NCBI GenBank assembly: GCA_934154805.1
Contig: CAKPGM010000002.1
Span: 1 to 64,000, forward strand
Length of the DNA: 64,000 bases
Direction of reading: 5' to 3'
Origin: an uncultured Clostridia bacterium
GTDB lineage: Bacteria > Bacillota > Clostridia > TANB77 > CAG-508
This document shows positions 61,407-64,000 of this stretch, piece by piece. A program made the translations under genes and the position numbers. Within the stretch, counting starts at the first letter, position 1; each line of letters starts with the position of its first letter. Below the pieces are notes generated by a model. The model made no database searches. It saw only the letters and a program-made list of their open reading frames with translations, and was not told the DNA's origin.

Positions 61407-62570
61407 TTAATTTTTTAAGACCTCATCCATTACTTTTGCTAAATATTTCATACTAGTCATAGATTGCTCTAGAGTGTTTCCTGTAGCTCCAACTTCAATT
61501 ATACAAGCTGCCTTGCCAAGTTGTTGATTATATCTACTGTTTCTAAGAAGTATGGATCTAAATAAACCAGGATATAACTCATTAGCTTTTTTTTGAACAG
61601 AAATAGCAAATTTTAAATTCTGTTGCCAATTTGGATGCTCAAGACCACCACCATCTGTACCAATAACAAACATTAATTGAGAAGCAATCTCATCTCCAAT
61701 TTGAACAGAAGGAGCATATGTTGTGTCAGCAATAGCATCTCTGTGCAAGTCGATAATTATATCTGTATTAGGCTTTTCATTGAGAATGCCTTGTACTGTT
61801 TCCATGGATCTACCATATGAACCAGTGTAAGCAGGATAATCGTGATATGTCTTGTTATGAATAACATTAAAGCCATATGAGGTCAGCTGATCTGTGAGTG
61901 AATCTCCAACTCTAGAAACAGAATAGTTTAAATCTATTGTTCTGAAAGTTCCACTTTCTTCATAAGGATAAGCTTCGGTAGGAGTATAACTTTCGCAAGT
62001 ATGTGTATGAAAAATAATTACATCAGATTTATTATATTCTAAACCATTAGGATTAAGAATTTCGTCTGTTAAAGTGTAATCAGTACCATTTTTTATATCT
62101 ACGCCATCATAACTATTTGTATAAGTATTAGGAACTATACTGTCTATAACTTTGGTATTTAGATTTGTATCAGCGTGTTGAACTCCTGATGGAGTTGCAT
62201 CTGTATTGCTATCTGCAGAGGCTTGAAAGGCTAAAGGAGAAACGGTTGCTGTCATAACGGGAAGCTCCAGATTAAGCAAAAATTGTAAAGGGTTTTTAGC
62301 TTCTGCAAAATAATTTTCGTTGGTGGAAAGCTCTACACTATGAAATTCTTGTATTAATGGTAATGTTTTACCAATAATTTCGGTTGAGGATAAATTTGCT
62401 AGAATTGGTGAGTTATGAATTCTTTCGGAAAAATTAGAATTAATAGAATCGAAATCGCTAGTCATATTTTTTCTAAAAGAATACACGAAAAAGACTAATG
62501 CAAAAATAACAATGCTTAGTATAAAAAGTTTGAAAATTTTCTTTACATTTATTACTTTTACATTAATCAT
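61407..62570 (-). CDS. spoIIP: Stage II sporulation protein P
   Basis: SpoIIP is a peptidoglycan amidase/endopeptidase that, with SpoIID and SpoIIM, drives engulfment. The 387-residue product has an N-terminal membrane anchor (about 9-30) and a linker. The catalytic domain has IFHTHTCESYTP, DLHRDA and VIGTDG, with RYNQQLGKAACIIEVGATGNT at the C-terminus. These are the family's zinc and catalytic motifs. It lies alone, convergent to the amidoligase pair. No sporulation-sigma promoter could be assigned with confidence. Confidence 0.95.
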   Translation of the reverse strand: MINVKVINVKKIFKLFILSIVIFALVFFVYSFRKNMTSDFDSINSNFSERIHNSPILANLSSTEIIGKTLPLIQEFHSVELSTNENYFAEAKNPLQFLLNLELPVMTATVSPLAFQASADSNTDATPSGVQHADTNLNTKVIDSIVPNTYTNSYDGVDIKNGTDYTLTDEILNPNGLEYNKSDVIIFHTHTCESYTPTEAYPYEESGTFRTIDLNYSVSRVGDSLTDQLTSYGFNVIHNKTYHDYPAYTGSYGRSMETVQGILNEKPNTDIIIDLHRDAIADTTYAPSVQIGDEIASQLMFVIGTDGGGLEHPNWQQNLKFAISVQKKANELYPGLFRSILLRNSRYNQQLGKAACIIEVGATGNTLEQSMTSMKYLAKVMDEVLKN

Positions 62571-62634
62571 AATTTTCTCCTTTGCTATATAAAATATATA
62601 TATTCGAAAAAATAAAAAATATGATTATAAAGTA

Positions 62635-62663
62635 TTGAATATAAAAAAAATTTAATATATTAT
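62635..62663 (+). promoter_or_regulatory. Promoter of pgi
   Basis: TTGAAT (62635-62640) and TATTAT (62658-62663), 17 bases apart, 20 bases before the start codon. Confidence 0.6.
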
Positions 62664-62683
62664 TATAAAAAAGGAGGGATAAA

Positions 62684-64000
62684 ATGATAGGATTAAAATT
62701 AGATTTAACAAATTCTGATTTAGAAATTGAAGAGATATATGGATATAAGGAAAAAGTAAAAGAGATTCATGATGAATTACATGAAAAGTTAGATGATGAT
62801 AATGAATTTTTAGGATGGCTAGAACTTCCAAGCAAATACAATAAAAGAGAATTTAAGAAAATAAAAGAATGTGCTAAAAAAATACAAAAAGATTCAGATG
62901 TCTTGTTGATAATAGGAATAGGTGGATCGTATTTAGGCGCTAGAGCAGTAATAGAAGCTTTAACAAATAGTTTTTATAATTTACAAGATAAAAGTGTGAG
63001 AAGAAAACCTCAAATAATATATGTGGGAAATAACTTAAGTCCAAGTTATATAAATGATATAATAGATCTACTAATAGGAAAAGATTTTTCTATTAATGTA
63101 ATATCGAAATCAGGTACTACAACAGAGCCAGCAATTGCATTTAGAATATTTAGAGAGTTGATGGAATCTAAATATGGTTTAGAGGAAGCTAGAAAAAGAA
63201 TATATGTTACAACAGATAAAGAATCGGGGGCATTGAAGAAGTTAGCCAACAATGAACAATATGCAACATTTGTAATACCGGATAATGTTGGAGGTAGATA
63301 CTCAGTTTTAACACCAGTTGGACTTCTACCAATTGCAGTAGCGGGAATAGATATAGATGAGCTAATGAAAGGTGCAAGATTTGCTCAAGATAAATATAAT
63401 GATGACAACATAGAATACAATGAAGCTTATCAATATGCAGTGGCTAGAAATTTGCTATATAAAGATGGAAAAAACATTGAAATTCTAGCAAACTATGAAC
63501 CTAAAATGCATTATATTACAGAATGGTGGAAACAATTATTTGGAGAGAGCGAAGGAAAAGATAAAAAAGGAATATTCCCAGCTGGAGTGGACTTTACAAC
63601 AGACTTACATTCATTAGGACAATACATACAAGATGGTAGAAGATGTTTATTCGAAACAGTAATAAACATAGAAAGACCATATAGTGATATTTACATCAAT
63701 TCAGATGAAGATGATTTAGATGGATTAAATTATTTAGCTGGAAAATCATTAGATTTTGTGAATAAAAAAGCGATGGAGGGAACAATAGAAGCCCATGTTT
63801 CAGGAGATGTTCCTAATATATTAATTACAATGGAAGAATTGAATGAAGAGACAATAGGACAGTTAATATATTTCTTTGAATTAGCTTGCGCAATGTCAGG
63901 AAAGATATTAGGAGTAAATCCTTTTGACCAACCAGGAGTAGAAGCATATAAAAAGAATATGTTTAGGTTATTGAAAAAACCAGGATACAATAAAAAATAA
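62684..64000 (+). CDS. pgi: Glucose-6-phosphate isomerase
   Basis: Interconverts glucose-6-P and fructose-6-P. The 438-residue product is the shorter Bacillota form. It has the family motifs IGIGGSYLGARAVIEAL, VISKSGTTTEPAIAFRIF, GGRYSVLTPVGLLP (glutamate/histidine region follows) and the C-terminal FDQPGVEAYKKNMF. AAGGAGGG lies before ATG 62684. The gene is complete; its TAA is the last codon of the window. Confidence 0.97.
   Translation: MIGLKLDLTNSDLEIEEIYGYKEKVKEIHDELHEKLDDDNEFLGWLELPSKYNKREFKKIKECAKKIQKDSDVLLIIGIGGSYLGARAVIEALTNSFYNLQDKSVRRKPQIIYVGNNLSPSYINDIIDLLIGKDFSINVISKSGTTTEPAIAFRIFRELMESKYGLEEARKRIYVTTDKESGALKKLANNEQYATFVIPDNVGGRYSVLTPVGLLPIAVAGIDIDELMKGARFAQDKYNDDNIEYNEAYQYAVARNLLYKDGKNIEILANYEPKMHYITEWWKQLFGESEGKDKKGIFPAGVDFTTDLHSLGQYIQDGRRCLFETVINIERPYSDIYINSDEDDLDGLNYLAGKSLDFVNKKAMEGTIEAHVSGDVPNILITMEELNEETIGQLIYFFELACAMSGKILGVNPFDQPGVEAYKKNMFRLLKKPGYNKK

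Noticed and set aside
1..64000. CRISPR arrays
   Set aside because: No regularly spaced short direct repeats and no cas genes were seen.

Overview
The window is about 30% GC, with AGGAGG-type ribosome binding sites and TTGACA-N17-TATAAT promoters. It carries spoVM and spoIIP, a prkC/stp pair, and the Bacillota order rlmN-stp-prkC-rsgA-rpe. This points to a spore-forming, low-GC Bacillota, most likely a gut-type member of Clostridia. Most of the window is ordinary chromosome. The accessory material is concentrated at 6.7-7.1, 27.6-36.6, 48.3-52.1 and 59.8-61.4 kb.

Layout. 0-2 kb: end of rplA, an L10 autoregulatory leader, rplJ and rplL, with an unusual palindromic insert between rplJ and rplL. 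2-11.6 kb: a dGTPase-like hydrolase, a short-chain dehydrogenase, an HtrA protease, a cysteine desulfurase, a small higher-GC orphan, mfd and a TrmH-family methyltransferase. 11.6-17.4 kb: a membrane-anchored orphan, asnS, a GT-C-like membrane protein, aspS and a small coiled-coil protein. 17.4-19.5 kb: a murT-gatD pair whose GatD lacks both catalytic residues known for the family. 19.5-27.5 kb: rlmN, stp, prkC, rsgA, rpe, a secreted bactofilin-like membrane protein, nth, a small membrane protein, spoVM and rpmB.

27.6-36.6 kb is the surface and recombination region. It holds a pseudopilin-like protein, a Cys-rich surface-type protein, a TauE/SafE pair (one frameshifted), and an array in which three pilin-like/BspA-repeat genes alternate with two Rpn/PD-(D/E)XK-transposase genes. 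Each pilin gene is preceded by a 19-bp perfect inverted repeat around 128-136 bp. The arm sequences differ between copies but always match within a copy. A conserved promoter with an embedded palindrome follows each one.

36.7-48.2 kb is DNA repair and housekeeping: ogg-type glycosylase, addB, pgeF, an S66 LD-carboxypeptidase, a family-4 UDG, a GltD-like flavoprotein, a HExxH protein and leuS. 48.3-50.8 kb holds three higher-GC orphan genes, two of them paralogs with near-identical promoters. They lie next to tRNA-Tyr and tRNA-Met, where the 3' end of tRNA-Tyr is duplicated around a palindrome. 50.9-64 kb: a fourth pilin-like gene, lysS, recJ, relA/spoT, an MBL hydrolase, hisS, an amidoligase with a small overlapping partner gene, spoIIP and pgi.

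The best candidates for undescribed biology are the catalytically altered MurT-GatD pair, the pilin/BspA-Rpn array with its matched inverted repeats, and the amidoligase two-gene operon. All calls come from reading the sequence and from remembered family knowledge; no database search was run.
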